NCBI GenBank assembly: GCA_015832175.1
Contig: WJXW01000004.1
Span: 3,348,001-3,412,000 of the forward strand
Length of the DNA: 64,000 nucleotides
Origin: Paraphaeosphaeria minitans
Lineage: Eukaryota > Ascomycota > Dothideomycetes > Pleosporales > Didymosphaeriaceae
Direction: 5' to 3'
Shown: positions 33,472 to 45,577 of the stretch, piece by piece
Position numbering within the stretch: the stretch's first letter is position 1
Layout of the letters: each line of letters opens with the position of its first letter
Notes under the pieces: model-generated
What the model saw: only the letters and a program-made list of their open reading frames with translations
Told to the model about the DNA's origin: nothing
The model's database searches: none
Translations under genes and position numbers: made by a program

Positions 33472-36400
33472 TTTGGCGACGTTGGATAGGAATTGAGTGA
33501 GCTGGAGTATTGTAGGGAGCTGTAGTCAGTGAGACTGGTGAGACTGAAGCTTGTGAGGAGCTACAGTAAGTGAGGGGTCAGTGGCTTTATGTGACCTCAT
33601 TGTGCGCCATATGGCGACCGTGGCAGGACCCAAGCATTGCTCAGGTCACGCTCATGCTACTGTTTGCAGAGGCTTGCCTGCCCTGCCTCGCGGTGCAAAG
33701 GTGTTCGTGGTGTGATGCGTCAGGTGCGAGCTGCTCGCGCGTTGTGCTGTCGGAAGGACCCGCTCCCGATGTAGGATTCGGAGCACGGCAGCTCGATTCC
33801 CGGATTCTTCCGCACCAGCTCATCGAACCACAAATTCTGGACATTCACGTGTTTGAGCTTGACTATCCCTTCGTTTTCAAAGCGTCCGTGATGCAGCAGC
33901 TTCAAAATGGGTTATTCATGAGGCGGACTTTTCTAAAGGACCACCACCATCTTTCATACCTATACATCCGTCGGCCTTGTCTTTCATTGTTAGATACCGC
34001 GCAAAAAACAATTTGTATGCTGAATCGAGTAATTCTTGAGGTTACGGAGCTATGCGACATGCAAATCGGGACGATAGCATGGAAATCTAAGTTTTTTGCA
34101 TAAACCATGTCTACTACCCCTTGGCTTAGGTCTTTGCACACAGTTATGCAGCCTTTTCCGGATATTGGTGCTCAACGACATATGGTGATCAAGATCCCAT
34201 GAATACATCCCCTAGCATAGGAACCACTGGAGACTTCCATTCACATCAGACCCTGGTCACGGGGACTTCTGAACCATATTAGATGATGCATGTTTCTCTA
34301 TGATTCTATCTACCAGTCTTACAGCCCATACGGCGAAAACGACCGCAAAAGTCGTACTAACCCATTTCTTCATATGGAACTTGCCGCCATATGGTAGTTG
34401 AGTACCTTCAGACTACAAGAGTCCGATTCTGGGCGTGGGCTGGGGAACCGAGACGAACATTTTATCAGATAAGAACACTAGCAGTTGGTGATCCCCGACA
34501 TGGCTAGTATGGCGTTTTAGGGGATTGGCCGTGATGTTCGGGTATGTAAGCGTATGGGAGAGAGGTTATCTTAAAAAAGGGACGCCGTGTTAAGCAACTA
34601 TGCAAGTCAAGCACTCGGTTTAATAATTGCAAGGTAATCGTTTGTGATCAAGATGGCAACTTGGAGACGTCAAGGTCGCGCGCAGAAGGATAACGGCACG
34701 AAGGCTCGATATATATACTACTTAATCTCCCTTGGTGCGGTTGTACAGCTTCTGCCTGGATACTCTCACGCGTGAACGATATTCATGGAGTGGGAGTGAA
34801 AATCTTCCCGTGGCGAGTCCTTCGCGGCGTAGCCTCTTCACTGGTCTCGGTATACCGCACAATAACAGATGACACGGGGTCCAATTGTATTATTTGCTGT
34901 GTATGATCTGCTGGTCTCTTCTTTCTTTTGCGCCTTCTCTCTCATTCATGCTGGACAGGTCACGAACGAGCTGTTCTTAAATTGATGCGATGCCTTGAGA
35001 ACCGTTTCTATTGTTGAATACACAGTCTATCTTTTGCTGCCTCTATTGTCTTGCGACGCTCTCTATTCTAGTGTCACAGCACAATTTCCCCGGGGATATC
35101 TGAGTGGTGCTAAACCAGACAAATCTCAACCCTTAATTCTATAAACAAAACACCCTCATCGTACAATTAAAAATGTTCCCTGATCCTAAAACATGGTGCT
35201 CCTCTCTTTATAATATAAATGGTGCTTCCTGGACTTTGTCGTGAAGAGTTTCGATGCGAGTTCTCGTCCACAATTCTAGCTTCCACCATTAGGGGGGAGG
35301 GGGCGGCGCTTGGTGGAACCAAAGGAGTCCACGGGTACGGACGGCGCTCCTTCGGCTTTGTCGTCGTCATTTTCGTCGTCATATATTGCTCTGTGACGGG
35401 CTTTCACCCACTATGGGGATATCCACCACACCGAGGCTGATTCTCGTCGCACCAGAGGGTTCCGCTCGCGACCCAGACAAACGTGAACTTGAACAGCATG
35501 GGGGCGGAGAATTTGGTTCTGATTATGGGTGCGGTGATGGATGCGATGATGGTTTCGAAGGCCGGTTTGGTCCTAGTAGCCCAAAATTTGATAATCCGAG
35601 GTGGAAGATGAGTTGGGTAGAGAAGTGTGTCTATGTGGACAGTTTCAATGTGGTAGTAGTCGAAAGTGGAGGCGAGAATGGAGTCGGGCGGAGAGAGCTG
35701 TGTTTCTTGATGGTGGATAAGATATGGTATGGTGTGGAGTGATAATGTAACGGTATGAAACCGGTGGCTTTCAGAAATGTTGATCTATAATAGAGTTGGC
35801 AGCGGTATGCCTATATGAACCGGAGATGCGATACCTGCGTGTTGAATCGGTTCTTATACCTATGGTAGTGTAGAAGGTCGTCAGCTAGATACACAGCCAT
35901 ACTCTCCCGGTTGCTCTCAAACCTCATCTCTTGGGCTCTTTTCCCGTGGCTGAGCGGCGCACGTGTGCGGTGCTCATGGTCTTCAGCCTGCTGGAGGACT
36001 CTACACTTCAAATTCACCGGTTGCTTCTTGCGGTGTGGCTATGCGGTTGCTGTGGCTTCACCGGACGCTGCAGCCTTATAGCCTTGTTTTCAACCTTGGA
36101 ATTTCGCCCTCTTTTTTATGATGCCTCGGACATTACAACTACTTGAAATATTTGGGCACCGTATGCAGTTTGCCCCCCAAAGAGGCGAAGCAGCGGCGGC
36201 TGCAATGGTGAAGAAGTCAAGGCTGGGTACCGCTAACACGACGAGATTAAAATCTCCTCATGCTGGCTACAACCGTCGGTAGATAGGATTTTCACTGCCA
36301 CGAAAGTCAAAAGGGCGTAGAATTTCGAGCGGGTGCGGAAGAGAGCGTCTTTAGCCAAACTACATAGGTATATGTATTTCGTAACAAACTGAGGCTCAAA

Positions 36401-39400
36401 GGCATCTTCAACCTGAGTATTGGAGCAGACAATGTGGCGTATGCACAAAATGAGGGGTGTCGCGAGGCTGACCTATAGAACGCTTTCGGCCTCTGTCGTG
36501 GCCGTCGGTTCCTCACCGGTCTCCAGCCTCGTCACCAAGATTTAGCCTGGTCGTGTAGAATTTCTTTTCGTGCTTTTCAATAACAAAAATCGAATTTCAA
36601 CGCAAAATCTTGCCAGGTTGGAGTTGCACTCTTCGAGAGGCCAACCTAGACAATCCCGGCTCGACATCGCGCGCCGAAGGGGACGAATCGGGCTTTTGCC
36701 TCCACACCGTCCGGGTTTGGGGTGTCCTAGATGTTTGCAGCGACGTTGTTTGAAATGACGATGCTCCCAGAAGCCACAGTTTACACGTGACATAGCCAAC
36801 AATAAACGTGATTCCACCTCGTCGCTCCGCTTTCGGTATGGTACCCTACTCATCACCCTACAACCCCCTCATCCTCGCGCGCGCCCAGGCTCCTACGTAA
36901 GCGACCCCCTTTTGCTGTTTAACGACTCCGGTATGCTCACATGCGATATCCTACCCAGTTGAAAGTCTTATACACCAAGTAGCGTTATGCTATGGAGCGT
37001 TGCCACGCCGCAACCCGGTTACCTAGCATATGTAAAGCTATAAAATCGCTTTGGGCACACATGCACTCCTTTTTCCAGCGAAGATCGTAAACTTATTACG
37101 AGAACTTCTCCAAAGAGACGGAACTTTGACATTCATTGTCCTCTCAAGATTCGTGTTTAGATACTCCGCGAACTTTAAAGCTAACAAAATTAGAAGAATT
37201 CGCAGCCGCTTACTGCTAAAGATACCTCTTCAACAGCGGGGACGGCATAAGTCGGAGCACCTGTTTTGTTTCGCTACAGATACATGTTCGATTCTGCACT
37301 AACCGCGTCCAACAACAACTATTGAGATGCGCATACGCTTTACACCCTAGTTACCTTCTGAACCTTCCCTAGACGCATAGCTTTTCTTATTTTATTGTTA
37401 TTCCGGCTCACCAAAGCCTTTTGATTGATGCATCAATACTGTCTAATGGACTAAACTTTGCGAACGTGGTTTTACTTAAATCTGTAATTATAATAGCTTA
37501 TGTGAAGGGGGATCTTCTGGCTGTCCAGACTCTATTCCGGAAAGGAAGGCCGCTCCTAACGATATAACAGATAATAGAATAACGCTACAATACGTAGGCA
37601 AAAACTTTGATATCTGACCTGGAGATATTGAAAAGACGGGAGAAACTACACATGAACTTTTTAGGGAGTGTAAGTGCTGCGATAGTTAGATACAGCAACG
37701 GAGATTGGCTGGACTCAAGCAGTTGTGCATTAGGAGCCGAGGCATTTTGATACAATCACATAGCTTTAACTCATACCAGATATTTTCCATCGAATTGAAG
37801 TTCCGCCCCTTGGCTACTTGTGGTGAGCATTTTCACAATTTTGGTGTCGCTAGCCTAAGCAAGTGTATATAAATAGGCACAGGCTCTAGGATCGAACATG
37901 AACATATCGCATACACATTTGTTTCGTTGATATGCCACAATAGCCGTTTATATTCTAGCAGCCTCATGGTCGACTAAGTAAGCAGGTATATCATTACTAT
38001 CAGGAAAAGGAGTTACATAATTGGACTCATTCGAACTTGCCCCGTGGTAGCCAAGCAGTGTCGAGCATTAGTTGAAGTTGAAGTGTAAAATCTCATGTTT
38101 TGAGTCGGCAGGCTGGCGAGACCTCTGGAACCACAGAGCTTTGTAGACCCTCTACTGGACGGGCTGGTTTTGATGTCACCTGCAGTTTAAGCCTGAGCAA
38201 GTATACTGCGTTGATTCAATACAGCTCTATACATATCTCCTTGTGTACATTGCTTTGCGTCAGTTATTTCACGAAATGGCAGCGAAGCTGTGCTCATCAA
38301 TAGCTCTACTTAGTGTACACCATCTTTTATTGCGAAGAAACTTTGCAGTCACTATTTAAACCCAGGGCATGGACAGTCAGTGAAGTGCTCGTGAATATCA
38401 GATTGCGGGAACATTAATCTCAGTCAAACTGATGTTGAGAACTTACTATGTGCCTACGGTATACGGTATTATAAGGACCTGCTGGAAAAACGTTTACACC
38501 ACGATTATCTAGAGGTAAAATGAATAAGCCATGCAAGTTCTGAGAACCGGGCAGCGAACATATATTGGTCGGTGCGGAGGATGTGCATAAAGAGCATGAT
38601 CCTTACCTGTACCTACCGAAACAGAAAGGCTACATGGGCTGCAGGAGAAATGTGCATGAGAGTGCTTGCCATTCAATTACAAGCTTTCTTTCCATATCTA
38701 TGAGCACTATATCCGCGATTAAATGAGAACTATGGTGTATGGGTAGTTTCTACTGAGATTTCATGAGAGGGAAGATCACGTGCATGGTCAGAATAAGTCT
38801 AGGCCAAATTTCCAGATCACAAATTGAGTGTCACGGACCCCGCTTTAACCTCAACGCTGGTAGCATCACAACAGCCATGGTACTCTCACTAAGACATGAC
38901 TAGCATATCAAATACATTGGGGTGGTTCAACCGCGCAGATGTCTCGGTCACCGCTACTCCTCGAGGTGCCGTGTCAGCCACGGTGCTTGCAGAGGCGCTG
39001 TACGCAAGGGCTGACGCGTTCCCCCTTAGGTAGGTATCGCAGGTGGACAGCTGTTATGAATGTCAACAACCGGGAACGAGTCCAGCATATCTCATATCCC
39101 TGCGAATGCCGATAGATACGATATTGTTCACGGCTCGCTTTGTTTGAAGGGCGCATATTCTAGACTTTTCTAGTCAGAGCGACCTACTACACCCGTCCTG
39201 TACTCCTCTTGGTCACATTCTTCGCGCCTCGTTCTCTACGCGACAGCCGCTTCACTTTCGGTCAGTGCACCAAAGACAGGCTACGTTCGCCGCAACTGGT
39301 TGCGATGCCTCAGCTTCTTCGCACCCACTAACCCTGCGAATATGTTGCGAGTGATGCGAAAAACGCATAAGAACCTCGTGGCTGATCTAAGTATGTTCCC

Positions 39401-39531
39401 GGAAATCCAAGTAGCGCAGTTCACCAAGTCAGGGGGACCCACAGCTCTGGCCCAGCCACCCTCGCTGCGTTACTTGAACAAAACCCAACAAGCCATCTCT
39501 TCGACACTCCGCTTTGCGTTTATTCTTTGCC
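33472..39531. other. Six-kilobase gene-poor stretch
   Basis: No complete gene could be supported. It contains protein-like minus-strand fragments at about 33720-33905 and 35415-35720 (see findings), AT-richer sequence between about 36900 and 38900, and an AGGTAGGT motif near 39027. No terminal repeats, transposase frames or tRNA genes were recognised. Confidence 0.5.
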
Positions 39532-40851
39532 ATGGCTGCCACTCATTGCAACATCCCGCGTCTTGTCATCGCGGTGATCTGCACATTCATTATCCTAGGT
39601 CTCATACTACACAGCAAACCAGAGGTCGTTCCTTCGTTGGAGCAATTACAGGCCATTGCTCAAGAATATAGGTAAATCTGTTCTTCTACCTTTGGCGCGG
39701 ATCTGCTGCTCACGGCTCAGACCCACCTGGAATTATTCAAGCACGAATACGAATGAGCCTGTGAAGGAAGCGAGTGTGAAGGATCGCATACATGCACTTT
39801 TCGCTCCGATACGACACTCGTTAACCGACGACTATATCGATGCATCGGGAAAGACTTTCGGATTGAATCAGTTGCCACGATGGAGAGAATCTTTGAAGGG
39901 CAAGGTTCTCATCGTAGACATCGACACTCGTGAACCAAACGGTAGCAACGAGATGCTGAACCCTAATCCGATGAACTGGGAAAACTTGCAAATGGGTGGC
40001 GGACAGCTGGTGTCAGGCGCCATCATGGGTCATCACCTCTATTGTGAGCTTCCTGTTTTGTGGAGTCAAACTCAATCATGCTGATACATCGTGAATAGCC
40101 CAGATACACGAGTACGACTACGCTTTTTTCCAAGCGCATCGCATGGAAGGGTATCATGACACTTGGATCCTGCCAGGTGCAATGCGCCAGCTAATCGAGA
40201 CTGACAAATACCAATGGATCATTACTATGGATGCGGACGTCACCATCACTCACCCTGAAGTGCCTCTTGAGTGGCTGCTCAATCACTGGGGCGCAACGAA
40301 CAACACGTCAATCCTCATGCCAATCGACCAGAAAGTATTCGACAACGACATCATCAATAGTGTCGATAGCAAGGGCATCACTGTTCTCAACACTGGTGTC
40401 GTTGTCGTCCAAAACCTGCCTTACACCAAGGATATATTGGATGCATGGATTGAGTGTCCCAATGAGGGGCGGTATCAGGGCTGCGGTCAGTGGAAGAACA
40501 AGTGGAGCCACGAGCAACGCGTGTTCTCCGAATACATACGCTATGACTTCAACCCTCAAGGCGACAACATCATTGTAAGTGTCACTCTTCGAGTTCTACT
40601 TCCAATCCCGTTCTAATGAAGGCGCCAAGGGAATCCCGTGCGACGACGCGATGGGCTATCCAAATATGATGAACGACTACCAAGGAATGATTCTCAACGA
40701 CTGCAACGGAAATTTCTTCAGGCATCACACCTTGAACAAGGCCAAGGCGAAGCAAAGTCTGGATGCCTCCATCATGCAACTCCTTACGCAGCTTATGCAC
40801 AATTCATTCCTCGACCACAAAGAATACTTGTGGTATAAGGAACCTGCGTGA
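39532..40851 (+). CDS. GT34-type galactosyl/mannosyltransferase (GMA12/MNN10 family)
   Basis: Golgi type II membrane glycosyltransferase that adds galactose or mannose to glycans. Exons: 39532-39671, 39721-40043, 40099-40574 and 40630-40851; phases agree and the product has 386 residues. Exon 1 encodes a short cytosolic tail and the signal anchor (VIAVICTFIILGLIL), then a stem. Catalytic-domain marks are KVLIVDIDTRE, HHLYSQIHEYDYAFFQAHRM, the metal-binding DxD in WIITMDADVTITHP (about residue 198), LNTGVVVVQN and SHEQRVFSEYI. The last exon has GIPCDDAMGYP and FFRHHTLNK. Linkage and acceptor cannot be told from sequence. Confidence 0.88.
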
Positions 40852-41036
40852 GAGGCTTTGGGTCTGTGCGGGTCGCCGGAACCTGTTGATAGCTCGCATG
40901 CTTAGCGTTACGCGTCATAGGCACGCGTTTGTGAGGAAGAATGTAGCATCTATTAGCGCGCATGTACATCTTCACATAATTACCTCTTTTCATGATCCCA
41001 ACCCATCAGACTTATCGTTCACTAGATATACCTGAA

Positions 41037-42628
41037 TCATGGGGTCTCCTCAAGAACGACCTCACCCATTTCCGCCTTCTTGTTCTGGTGCAGAAGGTAC
41101 ATCCAGTTTGAGGAGACCAGGACACCTGCGACAACCTGCGACGTGATAGCGGTGATGATTTCCGGGATGTAATTCGGCGCATCTTTCGATTGGAAGGCGA
41201 ATGGCGCGACAATGCCACCGCATCCTCCACCCTGGTGGCAAGCGCACGCTTAGTCTGACCAGCTGCCACAGGATTAGCTTCGTGTTTGCGATACCAGCCG
41301 GCGCCGTCGCTATGGTCGAAGAAATTATGGAACAAGCGAAGCGGGCTTACTCAAATTGGTATGCTGATATCCATACGTAGTCGGGATGTTCGAGTTGGTG
41401 CCACTCACAGCGAGAAACACACCAAAATAACGTGCGCTAGATTTACTCGCAAAAGTCATTACGCAGATGCCCAAAGTGCTTATGAGCAAGTATGCGATGA
41501 TAGTCGGGCCACGTATCTCAAGACGATCGTTCAAACACCCGACGGCGAACATTCAGATTGCTGCACAAACATAAGGCTGTATGTTTCAGGAAGTACGTCA
41601 TCTTCGTGGAGCACCCTATAGGTGCCATATGATGGGTCGATGATTAGAGAAAGAGTAGACGGTTAGTTTGTTGCAAAAGAGCAGAGACAGGATATGCCGC
41701 ATTTTCCAGTCTTGGAGCGCGCGCCAGATGTTAGGTACCTACCTAGGGCGGTTGAGTGGCTCTGGAACTGCATCTGCGTAATCACGCTCCACCCACGCGA
41801 GAACGATGGCTGTCTCCTCAAGGCTTGAGGGAACCTTTCTTAGAGACGATGTCAGGCCGCGTCGCACGATCAAGAAAGTCAATCAAGCACCTGGATGACG
41901 AGAATCTAGCGTCAACGCACCCAATAGGTAGTGGTAATATCGTCCACGAGCGCAGACGATATGCCCGATCCCAAGACACCAATGCAACCCATGCTGCAAA
42001 GCGTTTATGAACCTCATAGCGCGTGCACCAGACCCCGAGTAGGTACATGCAGCCAGGTGCCATTTCGGCCTCGAGTGCGTCAAAGCTTACACGGCAGATG
42101 AGTAACGTTTTCCAAGACTGTACAAAGCCCATAGAGATGGTTACCTAAACGGCACCACGCCGTTCCAACGAAGTCAAGCCATGGCGCGGCGCCAATTTCC
42201 TTGGGGGCAATGTTGGATGCGTATGTAGATAGTTGAAGAGGATGTGGGACACGAAGAAAATCATGGTCACTAGTGTGTACCTAGCGATTACCTTTCGTAG
42301 TTTCGAGCTCTTTGCCCATGCCTGCAAGCTCGTAAGCATTAGATTACTCGATGAACGGCAAAGTCTGGACGACTGGCCTGCGATCGGAATGTTCGGCAAG
42401 TTCCCCGGATCAATCAATGCCCCATGTACAGCAAGCCCAGGACTGGAACCATGCGAAATTACACCTTACGAATGATCTTTCGAACTTGTTCTCGTCTTTA
42501 TCGATTTTGGCTTGTATCGCACCGTTCAGATGGATGTTTCGGTCAAGCCGCGACTCGTCCACGGTGTGTTCCTTCTCGGGGGTATCCTCGACTCGGACAG
42601 CATCGTGCTTGCTACTAGTAGCCATCAT
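41037..42628 (-). pseudogene. Decayed MFS transporter (anion:cation symporter, Dal5/Tna1-like)
   Basis: Fragments of a Dal5/Tna1-type MFS transporter in correct order but in different frames. They are an N-terminus at about 42628 (MMATSSKHDAVRVEDTPEK), IDPGNLPNIPIAG (helix 1 end), LVTMIFFVSHILFNY, TISMGFVQSWKTLLICRV with MAPGCMYLLGVWCTRYEVHKRFAAW, and ALQDWKMRH. Then come LNDRLEIRGPTIIAYLLIS with ARYFGVFLAVSGTNSNIPTTYGYQ, GQTKRA, and the end GGIVAPFAFQSKDAPNYIP...HQNKKAEMGEVV. Several joins fall inside conserved helices with no usable splice sites, and in-frame stops fill the middle part (about 41600-41830). I read this as a relic rather than a many-intron gene. Some of the gaps could still be introns. 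Confidence 0.75.
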
Positions 42629-43400
42629 TTCCGTTGACTGCTTCGCTCGAAGAATTTGAAATGCAGCCAAACACTTGGAGTCAAATAATGAAGGCAAATG
42701 AATAGTAACAACAGCCGAGCGAGACGTCTCACCGACACTGCAGCTCAGCAATAAGCAGTTGCATGCTGCCAGGACACCACTTTTGTTTTCTGTGAGCGGG
42801 GATGCTTCTGCCGATGAATTCCTTGCTCAACACTCATCCTCGAAAATCATACCAGCGTTACTGGCCTCTGTCGGTAGTCGTGCCTGTACCATTGCTCTGC
42901 TCCCAGGAGACGCACGCTGAATCATGGCGGCCATCGGCTGCCTCGCGAGGAAGTTTCGCCACACCTCGTCGTTGAGACCAAGCTTTCGATTGGCGTGTTT
43001 ACTACGGTAGGTTACCCCGAGGATCCTCTAAGTAGTAAAACGTGGGGTGCCGCCAAGTTGCGGGGCAACGACGAAGAAATCTCGGGTAGCAGAGTATGTC
43101 CAAAGGTTATGGACGCCAAAGCGTGACCTTCGATCAGCAGCATCGGCATATAACGTCGCATAATTGCCGGGGACACTGCATGACCTTCGTGTCACTCCAT
43201 TCGCCATCTCCTCCTCCCGTGTCCTTCACCCGCTCCAGCCCACTACCAACACACGATTCTTCGCCGATCCGCGACCCAATCCGCGCTAAAAGAAAGCGCC
43301 CGATCCAAGGATAGATGTACCACCTAGAAGGTAACCACGGCCCAGAGGCGAATCTTCTCAGCGACTTGATCAAGAACGCGAAGACGAGGGCCCAGGCAAT
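42629..43400. other. Divergent intergenic region
   Basis: Lies between the broken MFS transporter and the TauD-type gene, which are head to head. A frame at 43315-43497 is not needed for the TauD gene. No clear promoter element. Confidence 0.5.
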
Positions 43401-44497
43401 ATGGAAGAAACAGGAGCCGGTGGAGGGCAACGCGAGTTCAAGACCTTCTGTGTCAAGAAGCTCCACCCAACTTTCGGTGCCGAAATCGAAGGTGTAGATT
43501 TTCCGAGTCCGTCCGGGGAACAGCTCCAAGAGATATTGGCTGCAATGGCGAAGGTACGCTTAGCTGCTGCCGATCATATGTTATGAACGGCAATGCAATG
43601 ATACTGGAATGACATGTGAATAGTACGGTGTGTGTATATTTCGAAAGACATGCATGGATGACACAGCACACGTAGACTTCTCGCGGCGGATGGGCGAGCT
43701 TGATGATATTCGGCCATACATCACGGCTGGGCGCAAGATGCGGTATAAGTACTACGAGCTGTTCGATGCCGGGAATGTGGACGAGGATGGCAATGTAATC
43801 GATCAAAACTCTCCAAAAGCGCAGTATCAGAGGGTAGGCAAAATTGGAATTTGCTCCCCGAGCCATCGCGTTAATACTCAAGTAGAGCAATGCTCTTTTC
43901 CATGTCGACAGCTCTCTCAACCCTAGACGTGCCTCTTTCTCGCTCCTACGCGCATACGAACTTCCACCGCTAGGGCAGGGCGGCAACACCGACTTCGCGG
44001 ACTCTCGCACAGCTTTCGGCGAACTTCCCGAGCCGTTAAAGTCTGAGTTGATCGAGAAGGATTACGTAGCTGCACACTGCATGGCGCACTCGCGCAAAGT
44101 TGCTGCCCCCGAATTCTTCAGAGATTTGGACGTTACCACGCAACCGATGCATTTGCACAGGATAGCCCAAAAGCATGAGCCCTCGGGTCGAATGAACTTA
44201 TACGTTGCTGCACACGCGCACCATGTCGAAGGACTGGACGCAGCGCGATCGGACGCGTTGTTGAAGCAGCTGCTGGATCACTCCACGCAAGAAAAATATC
44301 GGACTAGCATACCGTGGGAGAATCCGACCGATATGATCATCTGGGATAACACCTGTGTGCTGCACAGAGCAGGCAGTGGTACTTTCGCGGGCAAGTTCAA
44401 GCGGGATCTACGGCGGACGACTGTGCACGACGCAAGCAGTACAGCGTGGGGATTGATACAAAAGTATCAAGAAGGCCAGGCTTCAGCTTGGGCGTGA
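43401..44497 (+). CDS. TauD/TfdA-type alpha-ketoglutarate dioxygenase
   Basis: Fe(II)/2-oxoglutarate-dependent dioxygenase, related to taurine and 2,4-D dioxygenases. Exons: 43401-43553, 43624-43833 and 43886-44497, all phase 0, for 324 residues. Motifs: KKLHPTFGAEIEGVDF, YGVCIFRKT, FSRRMGELDDIRPY, and the iron ligands His-x-Asp in ALFHVDSSLNPRRASFSLLRA (about residue 126). GGNTDFADSRTAF and the distal His in DNTCVLHRAGSGTF (about residue 280) follow, with the 2-oxoglutarate-binding Arg in the RDLRRTTVHDASSTAWG end. All key residues are present. It is divergent from a decayed MFS transporter, which hints at a former uptake-plus-oxidation pair for a sulfonate or aromatic acid. Confidence 0.92.
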
Positions 44498-44880
44498 GTA
44501 ATCAGGTGCAGCAACGAGTTGCGACCTGATCAATTGATGTCCAATTATCGCGTTCTCGATCACTGTATACCTAGAACGGACAAGACACCGGGGAGGCGAA
44601 GGTAGGTAGAGCGAGAGAGGGTGTTCGAGATGTTCCAAAAGATTACGAGGATCGGCAAGTCGCAGGGGCTCTCGAGGGTTTACAGGTCAATGCGCTCTGT
44701 GGCGAACGAATGCTGAGATAACCCTTCAATTTTTTGATCTTTAGGAATAAAAGCGATGAGTGTCAGAGAGTCTTCAAGTGCTCGTGATGAAACCTCTGCT
44801 TGAGCTGGGAGGCGCCTCATCGTACTGTTACATGAGTGGTAATACAGTCCATATGCAGAGCTCGACAAGGAAAGTCAAAA
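44498..44880. other. Convergent intergenic region
   Basis: Lies between the ends of the TauD-type and FAM210-like genes. Nothing seen. Confidence 0.5.
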
Positions 44881-45577
44881 TCATTTCCTTTTTGATGTTC
44901 TCTTCCCGATATTGTAGCCCCAGCTGCGCAAGGTCTTCACCACTTTCGGGGTTACAGCCGCTGTGAGGGGCACCCGTATGAATATGAAAGACTTGTGCAC
45001 CAGAAATACCAATCCAAGCTTCGTCCAGAAGGCTGGTAGCGCTTTGTTAGCAAGCGATTGATGTGTATTCGGGGTACTCACTTGGCCCTCCGTTTTTCTC
45101 TTCTTGTTCTACCTGAGCGGCCTCGATTTTGTCATCTGTCTCACCATGCTGATCGAACAGATTTGGGAAATACCTTCCTATCAAGTCTTTTGCCCCGCCA
45201 ACAACCACATGCTCAGCGTGAGCTATCCGTTCCGCACCGATGTACTTAACGGCAAGAAAGCATAGTGGCAGATCGGCGACGGTGAGTACAAAATACACTC
45301 CGATCACTGTCCATCCGTATTCTCTGGATAGGTTTTTGAGACGAGCTGTGAATGACTGCGGCTCTGGGCTGTAGACATGTGGTGTTGGGTTTAGATGGGA
45401 GTTCGTAGAGGGCTTCTTGCTGTAGGTTCGTTGGAATGACCGGCTCGGATATTGGTATTGAAGGAAAGACTGCCTGTTTTGATACCGAAGAGGCTGTTGA
45501 TCGGCGGCGGGTGTTACGCGAAAATGGAACGAGCTGGGTCGAGTAAAGGTGGATGCTAGACGCGCTCTTGAAGCCAT
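44881..45577 (-). CDS. FAM210-like mitochondrial protein (DUF1279)
   Basis: Two exons, 45577-45082 and 45041-44881, separated by a 40-bp intron (GTGAGT...AAAG), give 218 residues. The first 60 residues are rich in Arg, Ser and aromatic residues with few acids, consistent with a mitochondrial targeting sequence. The DUF1279 domain covers about residues 78-205: LKNLSREYGWTVIGVYFVLTVADLPLCFLAVKYIGAERI with a membrane segment, then after an acidic linker TKLGLVFLVHKSFIFIRVPLTAAVTPKVVKTLRSWGYNIGK. FAM210 relatives are mitochondrial membrane proteins with roles in mitochondrial gene expression in animals; the fungal role is unknown. Confidence 0.88.

Noticed and set aside
33570..34103. 177-codon plus-strand frame
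   Set aside because: No protein-like features; the opposite strand holds the better fragment.
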